Assembly: GCF_020387415.1 (NCBI RefSeq)
Contig: NZ_JAGWCB010000010.1
Coordinates: 558,001-622,000 of the forward strand
Origin: Ideonella benzenivorans
GTDB lineage: Bacteria > Pseudomonadota > Gammaproteobacteria > Burkholderiales > Burkholderiaceae_C
Direction: 5' to 3'
Length of the DNA: 64,000 nucleotides
The translations under genes and the position numbers were made by a program. Positions 17,281 through 24,936 of the stretch are shown here, one piece after another; the stretch's first letter is position 1; each line of letters begins with the position of its first letter. The notes under the pieces were generated by a model, which worked only from the letters and a program-made list of their open reading frames with translations, did no database searches and was not told the DNA's origin.

Positions 17281-18738
17281 TCAGAGACCGCGGTAGACCA
17301 TCTTGGTCTGGGTGAAGAACTCCAGCCCGGCCCTGCCCGATTCGCGGAAGGTCGACGTGCTGGAATGCTTGACGCCGCCGAACGGCGCGTTGATCAAGTT
17401 GCCGGTGGTGGTGCGGTTGATCTTCACGGTGCCGGACTGGATCTCCTGCGTGAAGTCATGCATGTAGCGCGGGTTGCGCGTGGCAATCGCGGCCGAGAGG
17501 CCATAGCGCGAATCGTTGGCGATGGCCATGGCCTGCGCGAAGCTCTCCACCTCCATCAGCGCGATCACCGGGCCGAAGATCTCCTCGCGGGCGATCCGCG
17601 CCGTGGGCTTGACATCGGTGAAGATGGCCGGCGAGATGTAGTAGCCGTGTTCATAGATGCCGTCGGTCAGGCGCTCGCCACCGCACAGGCAGGTGGCCTC
17701 GCCACGGCCGATGGCGATGTACTCCATCACCGTGCGCAGCTGCTTGGCCGTGGCGAGCGGGCCCAGGTCCATGCCGGGTTGGTCGCCCGGTCCGATCTTG
17801 AGCCCCGCCACCCGGGCCAGCAACTTCTCGGTATAGGCCTGGCGCACGGCGCTCATCACCAGCACGCGGCTGGTGCCGGTGCAAGCCTGGCCCGTCAGCG
17901 AGAAGCCGCCCTTGATGGTCAGCTCCACCGCTTGGTCCAGATCGGCATCCTCCATCACGATCAACGGGTTCTTGCCACCCAGCTCCATCTGCAGCCGGGT
18001 GGTGAGGTGCACGCTGCGGTGGATGTGTTCACCCGCCTGGGTGGAACCGGTGAAGGTGATGGCCCGGATGGCTTCCGAGGTGGTGATGATCGGCCCCACG
18101 TCGCCAGCTGCGCCGGTGACGAAGTTCAGCACCCCCTTGGGCAGTCCCGCCTGGACCAACGCCTCGGTCAGACGCAAGCCGCTGAGCGGCGCGTCCGATG
18201 AGGGCTTGAACACCACGGTGTTGCCCGTCACCAGGGCGGGTGCGAGCTTGCGTGCCGGGATGGAGGCCGGAAAGTTCCAGGGCGAGATGACCGACACCAC
18301 GCCCAGCGGTTCACGCCGGCTGTAGACCTCCAGTCCGGCGTCATCTTGCGGATAGGTCTCGCCGCCCAGGGTCTGGGCTTCGACGGCGTAGAAGCGGAAG
18401 GTCTGCGCCGCACGCAGGAATTCGTCGCGACCCAGCGCTGCGGATTTGCCTTCTTCGCGTGTCAGCTCGTGGCCAAAGGCCTCCGCATGCTCTTCCAGGT
18501 AGGTGGCGGCCTTCAGCAGCACCTGGCAGCGCTTGCTCAGCGGCGTGTGGCGCCAGCCATCGAAGGCCGAGGCCGCCGCGGCCACAGCGGCCTCGGCATC
18601 GGCAGCGCCTGAAGCCTGAAAACGACCCACGATGTCACGCGTATCGGCAGGGTTGATGTTGTCGAAGGTCCGGCCGCCAAGACTGCGGACCCATTCGCCA
18701 TTGATGTGATTGAGGAACTCTTCGGTACGGGATGACAT
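17281..18738 (-). CDS. NAD(P)-dependent aldehyde dehydrogenase
   Basis: This is a 485-residue aldehyde dehydrogenase with complete catalysis: N155 in SPWNFP, K178 for cofactor binding, E252 in MELGGK and the nucleophile C286 in GQACTGTS. The region near MDLGPLATAKQLRTVMEYI and the ending FTQTKMVYRGL resemble alpha-ketoglutaric semialdehyde and related semialdehyde dehydrogenases. It follows the diiron oxidase by 16 bases in the same operon, so it probably oxidises the aldehyde that the oxidase makes. The exact substrate is not known. Confidence 0.92.
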   Translation of the reverse strand: MSSRTEEFLNHINGEWVRSLGGRTFDNINPADTRDIVGRFQASGAADAEAAVAAAASAFDGWRHTPLSKRCQVLLKAATYLEEHAEAFGHELTREEGKSAALGRDEFLRAAQTFRFYAVEAQTLGGETYPQDDAGLEVYSRREPLGVVSVISPWNFPASIPARKLAPALVTGNTVVFKPSSDAPLSGLRLTEALVQAGLPKGVLNFVTGAAGDVGPIITTSEAIRAITFTGSTQAGEHIHRSVHLTTRLQMELGGKNPLIVMEDADLDQAVELTIKGGFSLTGQACTGTSRVLVMSAVRQAYTEKLLARVAGLKIGPGDQPGMDLGPLATAKQLRTVMEYIAIGRGEATCLCGGERLTDGIYEHGYYISPAIFTDVKPTARIAREEIFGPVIALMEVESFAQAMAIANDSRYGLSAAIATRNPRYMHDFTQEIQSGTVKINRTTTGNLINAPFGGVKHSSTSTFRESGRAGLEFFTQTKMVYRGL

Positions 18739-18754
18739 GGCGGGTGCTCTCGGG

Positions 18755-19468
18755 TCAGGCGGCCAGCGCCAGGTTGGGCAGGTCCTGGGCCACGTAGTCG
18801 TGGTAAAGCGCCGTGGTGTAGAGCAGGCGCATCTGGGCACCGATCTCGCAGATCTTCAGGCAACGCTGTTGCAGCTCAACCGTGTTGGCATGTTCCAGCA
18901 CGATCTGGTAGCCGCGCTCGCCGTGGATCTCGTCGGAGACGATGTGCAGGTCGAAGAACTCGACCTCCTCATCGGTGAAGCCATACTTCTCGCGCAGGGT
19001 CGGGGTCTGTTTGCGGTAGATGGAAGGCACCTGCGATTCCAGCCCCACGACCAAGCCGGCCACGGCCACGACCGGGTCTTCACGCATGGCCACGGCATAG
19101 CACCAGCTCTGCAGGCCCCGGGTGGTGGCCGACATGTTCTCCGGGTCCACCACCCGGGCACGGGTGGTGCCACAGGCTTCGGCGAAGCGGATCAGCAGGT
19201 CGGTGTGGCGATCGCCACCGATCTCTTCCTCGTACATGTTGGACAGCAGGAAGTCCTTGGCCTCGGTCATGTGATCAGGCGTGCGGGCGTAGATGTAGCC
19301 CAGGTAGTCGGCGAAAGGCCCCACATAGTGGTAATGGTTCTCGGCCCAGCGCGCCAGATGGGCGCGGCTCAGCTGGCCCGTGGCCCAGGCAATGCTGAAG
19401 GGCGCCTTGTTGGCGCTCTTGCCCTTGATCGCGTTTTCCAGCGCGGTGCGAAATTCATCTCGGTTCAT
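18755..19468 (-). CDS. Heme-oxygenase-like diiron oxidase (CADD/PqqC/TenA-like fold)
   Basis: This is a 237-residue all-helical protein of the iron-containing redox enzyme group (heme-oxygenase-like diiron oxidases, HDO). The six metal ligands of CADD-type HDOs appear with the right spacing: E81 and H88 in EEIGGDRH, E144 in VGLESQVP, and H175, D179, H182 in LHIVSDEIH. TenA and PqqC homologues lack this set. Such enzymes use O2 for N-oxygenation, C-C cleavage or amine formation on small amino acids and acids. It heads the leftward operon and faces two ferredoxin genes across a shared regulatory region. The start at 19468 was chosen; an upstream in-frame ATG at 19507 is possible. Confidence 0.85.
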   Translation of the reverse strand: MNRDEFRTALENAIKGKSANKAPFSIAWATGQLSRAHLARWAENHYHYVGPFADYLGYIYARTPDHMTEAKDFLLSNMYEEEIGGDRHTDLLIRFAEACGTTRARVVDPENMSATTRGLQSWCYAVAMREDPVVAVAGLVVGLESQVPSIYRKQTPTLREKYGFTDEEVEFFDLHIVSDEIHGERGYQIVLEHANTVELQQRCLKICEIGAQMRLLYTTALYHDYVAQDLPNLALAA

Positions 19469-19584
19469 CAGTTGAGACACAGCAGGACTCCCGGCCATCA
19501 AGGCCATGAATGAGGAAGACAGAGGGAAAGTTGCAGAAGAACACCCGATCCATCTCTTGCGGAAAGACAATGTTCAGGCGTTAT

Positions 19585-19597
19585 GGATACTGTATAC
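19585..19597. promoter_or_regulatory. GTATAC-N-GTATAC operator-like site 5
   Basis: GGATACTGTATAC has one difference from the palindrome. On the minus strand it overlaps the -10 box (TATACA, 19591-19596) of a likely promoter whose -35 (TTGTCG, 19613-19618) lies 16 bases away, reading towards the diiron oxidase. Confidence 0.65.
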
Positions 19598-19705
19598 CAA
19601 ATAAAAGCCGCACGACAAGCGGTCCCATGTCGGATCGCGCTGTTTCGCCTCTGGAGATCTGGCCGGGGTGCGCGGTCCGGTGAGGGATGACTTGAATCAA
19701 TGTAT

Positions 19706-19718
19706 GTATACTGTATAC
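19706..19718. promoter_or_regulatory. GTATAC-N-GTATAC operator-like site 6, perfect palindrome
   Basis: GTATACTGTATAC is a perfect 13-bp palindrome about a central T. It overlaps the likely -10 box TATACT (19714-19719), 16 bases after TTGAAT (19692-19697), of the promoter for the ferredoxin operon. Binding here would block polymerase. Confidence 0.7.
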
Positions 19719-19763
19719 TGAAGCTTTGTTGCTTGTTCTCACTTCCTCTCTTTGTTGCCCGCC

Positions 19764-20096
19764 ATGCCTCACGTCATCTTTCACAAGAACGGCCAGACCT
19801 ACAGCGCTGATGTGCCGCTGCGGACCAACCTCGTGGTCAAGGCCGGCATCAAGCAGTTTCCCTTCCCGCACCTGAGCTACGGATGCGGCATGGGCAAGTG
19901 CGCCAAGTGCGCCTGCAAGGTGTTGCAAGGCGGCGAGCAACTGCCGCCGGCCAACTGGAAGGAAAAGAAGCAGCTGGGGGCACACCTGGCAGGCGGCTAC
20001 CGCCTGGCCTGCCAACTCTGGCTTGAGCATGACATCGAGTTGCTGCAGGACGCCGAACCCCTGGCCTCTGCCGTGACACCGGGGGCTGGTGCCTGA
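19764..20096 (+). CDS. 2Fe-2S ferredoxin (first of two)
   Basis: This is a 110-residue plant-type ferredoxin. The cluster ligands are C41, C46, C49 (C-x4-C-x2-C, in YGCGMGKCAKC) and C83 (YRLACQ). The acidic, non-conserved C-terminal tail is dispensable-looking. It heads the rightward operon and its promoter overlaps operator site 6. A ferredoxin beside a diiron oxidase is the expected immediate electron donor. Why the locus has two is open: they may serve different partners or steps. Confidence 0.92.
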   Translation: MPHVIFHKNGQTYSADVPLRTNLVVKAGIKQFPFPHLSYGCGMGKCAKCACKVLQGGEQLPPANWKEKKQLGAHLAGGYRLACQLWLEHDIELLQDAEPLASAVTPGAGA

Positions 20097-20141
20097 GGCC
20101 GCATCGACCCTTCGTCTTCCCATCTCCCTGGAGCCCATCCC

Positions 20142-20468
20142 ATGTACGTGATCCTCACCAGCAAAGCGGGTCAGTTCCGCACCGAAAGCGGGCCGGGCCT
20201 GACCCCCATCGAGGCCTATGACTATCTGCTGTGCGGCCATCCCCGCGCGCGCTTCGTGATCGCCGAGATCGAAGGCGACCCGCGGGTGCGTGTGGTCGAC
20301 ACGGCCGGCCGAGAGACCGTCAATCTGGTGCCTTCGAAGTTCCTCGCGCGCTATGCCAGTCTGGATCAGGCTCGGGGCGAGCTGACCGACCTGTGCCATT
20401 TCGGCCAGATGGAGCTGGCACTGCGCCCTGTCCCGCTGCAGGCCATCACCCCGGGAGCGACGGCATGA
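20142..20468 (+). CDS. Small protein of unknown function between two ferredoxins
   Basis: This is a 108-residue soluble protein with no recognisable motif. It starts with MYVILTSKAGQF and has a strand-rich middle (ARFVIAEIEGDPRVRVVDT), then a short helical C-terminal half with one His (LCHFGQMEL). Two Cys (CGHP, LCHF) are present. The ORF ends with an ATGA overlap with the second ferredoxin gene, so the two are translationally coupled. That suggests it is a partner, maturation factor or small subunit in the same electron-transfer system. Its function is unknown. Confidence 0.8.
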   Translation: MYVILTSKAGQFRTESGPGLTPIEAYDYLLCGHPRARFVIAEIEGDPRVRVVDTAGRETVNLVPSKFLARYASLDQARGELTDLCHFGQMELALRPVPLQAITPGATA

Positions 20469-20743
20469 TTCGCATCACCTTTCTGAACAGCGACGGCAAG
20501 GTGGTGGAAGCACCGCCCAACAGCAACCTGCTGCGGGTCTCGCTCAAGGAAAAGGGTGGCATCCCTTTCAAGTGCGGTGGAGGCCTGTGCGGCACCTGCA
20601 AGTGCCGCATCGAACAAGGGATGGCCCACACCGATGCGGTCAAGCCCAAAGAGCGCCGCCACCTGAGCGATGCGCAGCTGGCCGAGGGCTACCGAATGGC
20701 CTGCCAGACCTTCGTCAACGGCGACATCGCCGTCTCCTGGTAG
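20465..20743 (+). CDS. 2Fe-2S ferredoxin (second of two)
   Basis: This is a 92-residue plant-type ferredoxin with ligands C37, C42, C45 (KCGGGLCGTCKC) and C80 (YRMACQTF). The fold spans the whole protein without a tail. The start overlaps the stop of the unknown 108-residue gene by 4 bases. It resembles the first ferredoxin (19764-20096) in layout but not closely in sequence, so the pair is probably not a recent duplication. It is expected to feed the diiron oxidase or another partner in the locus. Confidence 0.92.
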   Translation: MIRITFLNSDGKVVEAPPNSNLLRVSLKEKGGIPFKCGGGLCGTCKCRIEQGMAHTDAVKPKERRHLSDAQLAEGYRMACQTFVNGDIAVSW

Positions 20744-20751
20744 GCCCGGAC

Positions 20752-21510
20752 ATGGACGCAGGCCTGATCCACAACCCGCTGGCCGCCACCGGCATCCTCA
20801 CCTATCTGGGCATGGGCCTGATGGTGCTGGTGGGCGCCTGCCTGCAAGGCATCGGTGGTATCGGGTTTGCCATGTTCAGCGCCCCGGTGGCGGCGCTGCT
20901 GTTTCCTCAGCTCGTCCCCGGCCCGCTGCTGGCCCTGGGCTGCCCGCTGGCCTTGATGGCCGCCCTGCGCGAGCGTCGCGCCACCCATTGGCCTGCCGCC
21001 GGCATGGCCCTGACCGGCCGGGTGGTGGGCACGGCACTGGCCGCGGCCTGTGTGGCCTGGCTGCCGGTGCGCGCGCTGTCGCTGTTGTTCGCGCTGCTGA
21101 TCCTCTCCGGCGTGGGTTTGAGCCTGATCGGTTGGCGCGTCGCGCCCAGCCGGGCCAACATCACACTGGCCGGCTTGGCGTCCGGACTGATGGGCACGCT
21201 CACCTCGGCCGGCGCGCCGCCCTTCGCGATCGCCATGCAGAACCTGCCCCCCCCGGTACTGCGGGCCACGCTGGGCTGGGTGTTCTTCGTCGGCTCGGCC
21301 GTGTCCCTGCTGACGTTGGCAGTCATGGGGCACATGTCGTTGGCGCAACTGGGCCTGAGCATCATGCTGGCGCCCTGGATGTTGGCCGGCTTCGGCCTCT
21401 CAGGCCCGCTCAACCGGCGCCTGGGCGGCCATTCCATCCGGCCCTTCCTGCTGGGCTTTGCCGCACTGGGCGCCATGGGTGTGCTGCTGCGCCTGTGGCT
21501 GACGGCCTGA
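20752..21510 (+). CDS. TauE/SafE-family membrane permease
   Basis: This is a 252-residue membrane protein with about eight hydrophobic segments and the family's typical GxGG/GAP small-residue loops (LQGIGGIGFAMFSAPV and GLMGTLTSAGAPPFA). The TauE/SafE family exports sulfite, sulfoacetate or other organic anions. It follows the second ferredoxin by 8 bases and precedes the cyclodeaminase-like gene, so it belongs to the same operon. It may expel a product or toxic intermediate. A sulfonate substrate for the locus is one hint but is not proven. Confidence 0.88.
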   Translation: MDAGLIHNPLAATGILTYLGMGLMVLVGACLQGIGGIGFAMFSAPVAALLFPQLVPGPLLALGCPLALMAALRERRATHWPAAGMALTGRVVGTALAAACVAWLPVRALSLLFALLILSGVGLSLIGWRVAPSRANITLAGLASGLMGTLTSAGAPPFAIAMQNLPPPVLRATLGWVFFVGSAVSLLTLAVMGHMSLAQLGLSIMLAPWMLAGFGLSGPLNRRLGGHSIRPFLLGFAALGAMGVLLRLWLTA

Positions 21511-21537
21511 GCCCTTCCCCTCTCCTTCCCTTTTCCC

Positions 21538-22467
21538 ATGCGACACATCACCGACTCCATGATCGATGCCGTGCTGCGGCCCGAAGATGCCCAGCTGGTC
21601 CTGCGCGAGGCGTTCGAACAGTTCGGCCGGGGCCAGGCGGCCATGCAGGCCCGCGAGCGCACCGAAGCCGGGGGCATCAAGCTCTCCACCCTGGGCGCCG
21701 TGATCCCGGGCCAAGGCGTGGCCGGAGCCAAGGTCTACACCACCTTGCAAGGCCGGTTCACCTTCGTCATCTTGATCTTCTCGACCACGGATGGTCGCCC
21801 TCTGGCCTCGATGGACGCCCTGGCCATCACCCGGCTGCGCACGGCCGCCTGCAGCGTGATCGCTGCCCGGCACCTGGCACGGCCGGACTGCCAGACCCTG
21901 GCGCTGTTCGGGGCCGGCACGCAGGGAACTGCCCATGCCGAACAGATGGCCGCGGCCTACGGCCTGCGCGAGATCCGCATCTGCGATCACCATCCGACCG
22001 CCGAAGCGGCTCAGCGCCTGGCCCTGCGCTGCCACACCCAGGTGCGCCTGTGCGACTGTGCCGACGAGGCACTGGACGGCGCCGATCTGGTGGTGACCGC
22101 ATCACGCGCGACAGAACCCCTGTTCGACGGCGACAAGCTGCCACCAGGCTGCTTTGTCGCGGCCATCGGCTCCAGCCTGCCCCACACGCGCGAACTGGAC
22201 GACCGGGCCCTGGCGCGGGCCAGCCGCATCGCCGTGGAATGGAAGCCCCAGAGCCTGCACGAAGCCGGCGACCTGATCCTGGCTGCCCCCGGTCTGGTGA
22301 CCGATGGGAAACTGGTGGAACTGGGCGCGCTGGTGAGCGGCCAGGCACCCGGTCGCCAACACGACGACGAGATCACGATCTACAAGTCGGTCGGTGTGGG
22401 TCTGGAGGACATTGCGTTGGCCGGCCTGGCCTATCGACGCCTGAGCGCGGCTTCGGCCGACTGCTGA
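21538..22467 (+). CDS. Ornithine cyclodeaminase/mu-crystallin family protein
   Basis: This is a 309-residue NAD(P)-binding protein of the ornithine cyclodeaminase/mu-crystallin family. The substrate side has GGIKLSTLGAVIPGQGVAGAK, and the Rossmann motif is LFGAGTQGTAHAEQM (about 123-137). Members deaminate amino acids with cyclisation, reduce cyclic imines, or oxidise opine-type secondary amines. It is the last gene of the rightward operon and converges on the regulator gene with a 19-base gap. It implies that a nitrogen-containing or imine intermediate occurs in the pathway. Confidence 0.88.
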   Translation: MRHITDSMIDAVLRPEDAQLVLREAFEQFGRGQAAMQARERTEAGGIKLSTLGAVIPGQGVAGAKVYTTLQGRFTFVILIFSTTDGRPLASMDALAITRLRTAACSVIAARHLARPDCQTLALFGAGTQGTAHAEQMAAAYGLREIRICDHHPTAEAAQRLALRCHTQVRLCDCADEALDGADLVVTASRATEPLFDGDKLPPGCFVAAIGSSLPHTRELDDRALARASRIAVEWKPQSLHEAGDLILAAPGLVTDGKLVELGALVSGQAPGRQHDDEITIYKSVGVGLEDIALAGLAYRRLSAASADC

Positions 22468-22486
22468 GGCCACCGCCCCACGCCCC

Positions 22487-23140
22487 TCAAGGCTCCATCT
22501 GGGCCGCGTTGTAGACGTGGCGGGTGGCCAACAACGCCGCCAGTTCGGCGTCCCCCTTGATGACCGCCCGCAGGATGGCGGCGTGCTCGTCCCAGTTCTG
22601 CTGCCCGCGGCTGCGGTTCATCGGCGCAAACAACAAGGCCGTGCGGTCGCGCAGCGAGCGCATGATGTCCTGCAGCACCGAATTGGCGGCAATGCTGCCC
22701 AGCGCATCGTGAAAGCGCTGGTTCAGACGCGTGGTGGTGGCCACGTCATCGCTCTCGGCCAGCCGCGTACCCTCTTCGAGAATGCGTGAGAGTTCGGCAA
22801 TCTGCTGTTCATCGTGGCGCTTGGCCGCCAGCTTGGCGTTGAGCCCCTCCAGGGTCGCCCGCACATCCACCAGTTCGCGCATCTGTTCGGCGCTGAAACT
22901 GGTCACCGACGCGCCACGTCGTGGCTCGATCGTCACCAGACCTTCCGAAGCCAGATGGCGCAAGGCCTCCCGCACGGGCATGCGCGAGACACCGAATTCC
23001 TCGGACAGCCGCCCTTCAACCAGACGCTCCCCGGGCGGGATGGCTCCGGAGAGGATCTGTTCGCGCAGCGCCTCCACCACCAGGGCAGTGAGTGGCGAAT
23101 GGCTCGCGCCCAACGTGAGTTCCTTGGTCGGCGCATTCAT
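22487..23140 (-). CDS. GntR/FCD-family transcriptional regulator
   Basis: This is a 217-residue FadR-type regulator. The N-terminal winged helix (VVEALREQILSGAIPPGERL, then GVSRMPVREALRHLASEGLV, about 18-70) is followed by an all-helical FCD ligand-binding domain with the metal-binding His pattern (FHDALG and EHAAIL). These proteins usually repress catabolic operons and are released by the substrate or an early product. It sits at the end of the diiron-oxidase locus and is the natural candidate to bind the GTATAC palindromes. A degenerate copy lies upstream of its own start, suggesting autoregulation. Confidence 0.9.
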   Translation of the reverse strand: MNAPTKELTLGASHSPLTALVVEALREQILSGAIPPGERLVEGRLSEEFGVSRMPVREALRHLASEGLVTIEPRRGASVTSFSAEQMRELVDVRATLEGLNAKLAAKRHDEQQIAELSRILEEGTRLAESDDVATTTRLNQRFHDALGSIAANSVLQDIMRSLRDRTALLFAPMNRSRGQQNWDEHAAILRAVIKGDAELAALLATRHVYNAAQMEP

Positions 23141-23231
23141 GGGGGGCTTGGAAAGGACAGAAAAGAGATCCGCCGCACAGGGGTGCCGGCGGGCTGAAGC
23201 GTTGGATTCTAGGGTCTGGCGCCCTCGGATG

Positions 23232-23244
23232 GCATACAGAATGC
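23232..23244. promoter_or_regulatory. Degenerate operator-like palindrome upstream of the GntR gene
   Basis: GCATACAGAATGC keeps the ATACAG half and is itself a short inverted repeat, but has three differences from GTATACAGTATAC. It lies about 92 bases upstream of the GntR start. Confidence 0.35.
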
Positions 23245-23269
23245 CAAAAGGGAGGAACAAGGCATCCCA

Positions 23270-23297
23270 GGGTGTCTTGAGCGGGATCAAGACACCC
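23270..23297. promoter_or_regulatory. Perfect 11-bp inverted repeat upstream of the DASS transporter
   Basis: GGGTGTCTTGA and TCAAGACACCC are perfect arms separated by 6 bases (GCGGGA). It lies in the divergent spacer between the GntR gene and the DASS gene (start 23361) and fits a strong operator better than a terminator, since no T-run follows. Confidence 0.5.
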
Positions 23298-23360
23298 CCG
23301 GGGCCGGGCTTCCTAGACTGCCCTCCAATCCGTCAGCCCGACGACGTCTGGAGTTCTGTC

Positions 23361-24911
23361 ATGCCTGTTCCCGATCGCGCTGCCACGGCCGCGCCAGTGT
23401 CACCTTCCCGCCCCCCGGCCCCTGCGCCGGGCTGGGGCGCCCGGCTGGGTCTGCTGGCCGCCTTTGCCGCACTGGCCGCGGTGGCCTGGATGCCAGCCGC
23501 CCCGGGCCTGCCGCCGTCCGGGCAGATGATGCTGGGCATCCTGGCCTTTGCGGTCATTGTCTGGATCACCGAGGCGCTGGACTACGCCGTCAGCGCGGTC
23601 GTGATCGGCGCGCTGATGACCTTCCTGCTGGCCATGACGCCGGAGCTGGCCAAGCCCGACGCCGCCGCGGCCACCGCGGCCATGGGCACCAGCAAGGCGC
23701 TGGGTCTGGCGCTGACGGGCTTTGGCAACAGCGCGGTGGCGCTGGTGGCAGCCGCCTGTTTCATCGCCGCGGCGATGACCGCCACCGGGCTGGATCGGCG
23801 CATCGCGCTGAAGGTGCTCTCCAAGGTCGATGCGCAGGTCAACCACATCGTGATCGGGGCGATGGTGGTGGGCTTTCTGCTGTCCTTCATCGTGCCCAGC
23901 GCCACCGCGCGCATGGCCTGCCTGATGCCCATCATGATGGGCTTCGTGCAGTCCTTCGGGGTGGACAAGCGCAGCCGCTTCGCCGGCCTGCTGATGATCA
24001 CCGCCGCCCAGACCACCAGCGTCTGGAACGTCGGCATCAAGACCTCGGCGGCCCAGAACATGGTGGCCGTCGGCTTCATTGAAAAGCAATTCGGCACCGG
24101 CATCACCTGGACCGACTGGTTCATCGCCGGCGCGCCCTTCTCGGCCCTGCTGACGGTGGCGCTCTACTTCATCCTGACCCGCATGATGAAGCCGGAGATG
24201 ACCGAAATCCCCGGCGGTCAGACCGCCATCCGCGCCCAGCTGGCCGAACTGGGTCCGATGAGCGCCAAGGAATGGAAGCTGCTGGCCATGGTGCTGGTGC
24301 TGCTGGGCTTCTGGTCCACCGAGGGCGTGCTGCACCATGTGGACACCTCGTCGAGCACCATCGCCGCGATCGCGCTGATGCTGATGCCACGCATCGGCGT
24401 GATGAGCTGGAAGGAGTCGCAGCGCGGCTTTCCCTGGGGCACGGTGGTGCTGTTCGCGGTGGGCATCAGCGTGGGCTCGGCCCTGCTGAAGACCCAGGCC
24501 GCCGCCTGGCTGGCCCAGTTGATCGTCACCCACCTGGGGCTGGCCCAGGCCAGTGCCTTCACGATCCTGATGCTGCTGTCGCTGTTCCTGATCGTGATCC
24601 ACCTGGGCTTTGCCAGCGCCACCGCGCTGGCCTCGACGATGATCCCCATCGTCATCAGCGTGCTGAGCGCGGTGCAGACGCCCGGCATCCAGGTGGTCGG
24701 CATGACCATGCTGCTGCAGTTCGTGGTGAGCTTCGGCTTCATCCTGCCGGTCAACTCACCCCAGGCGATGATCGCCTTCAGCACCGACACCTTCAGCGCG
24801 CGCGACTTCGTGCGCACGGGCCTGGTGCTGACCCTGGCCGCGGTGGCGCTGCTGGTGGTGTTCGCGCTCACCTACTGGCCCTGGATGGGCTACATGACCC
24901 GCGCGGCTTGA
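23361..24911 (+). CDS. DASS-family anion:sodium symporter
   Basis: This is a 516-residue inner-membrane protein with about 11-12 transmembrane segments and the SLC13/DASS layout. The SNT-like substrate loops appear near TTSVWNVGIKTSAAQN and in the second half near LPVNSPQAMIAF. The family takes up di- and tricarboxylates, sulfate or related anions with Na+. The N-terminal 30 residues are Pro/Ala-rich and may include a later true start. It is divergent from the GntR gene with the inverted repeat between. It may belong to the catabolic locus or stand alone. The substrate is not predictable from sequence. Confidence 0.85.
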   Translation: MPVPDRAATAAPVSPSRPPAPAPGWGARLGLLAAFAALAAVAWMPAAPGLPPSGQMMLGILAFAVIVWITEALDYAVSAVVIGALMTFLLAMTPELAKPDAAAATAAMGTSKALGLALTGFGNSAVALVAAACFIAAAMTATGLDRRIALKVLSKVDAQVNHIVIGAMVVGFLLSFIVPSATARMACLMPIMMGFVQSFGVDKRSRFAGLLMITAAQTTSVWNVGIKTSAAQNMVAVGFIEKQFGTGITWTDWFIAGAPFSALLTVALYFILTRMMKPEMTEIPGGQTAIRAQLAELGPMSAKEWKLLAMVLVLLGFWSTEGVLHHVDTSSSTIAAIALMLMPRIGVMSWKESQRGFPWGTVVLFAVGISVGSALLKTQAAAWLAQLIVTHLGLAQASAFTILMLLSLFLIVIHLGFASATALASTMIPIVISVLSAVQTPGIQVVGMTMLLQFVVSFGFILPVNSPQAMIAFSTDTFSARDFVRTGLVLTLAAVALLVVFALTYWPWMGYMTRAA

Positions 24912-24936
24912 GCCGGCGGGTCACTGGGCAGCCGAC

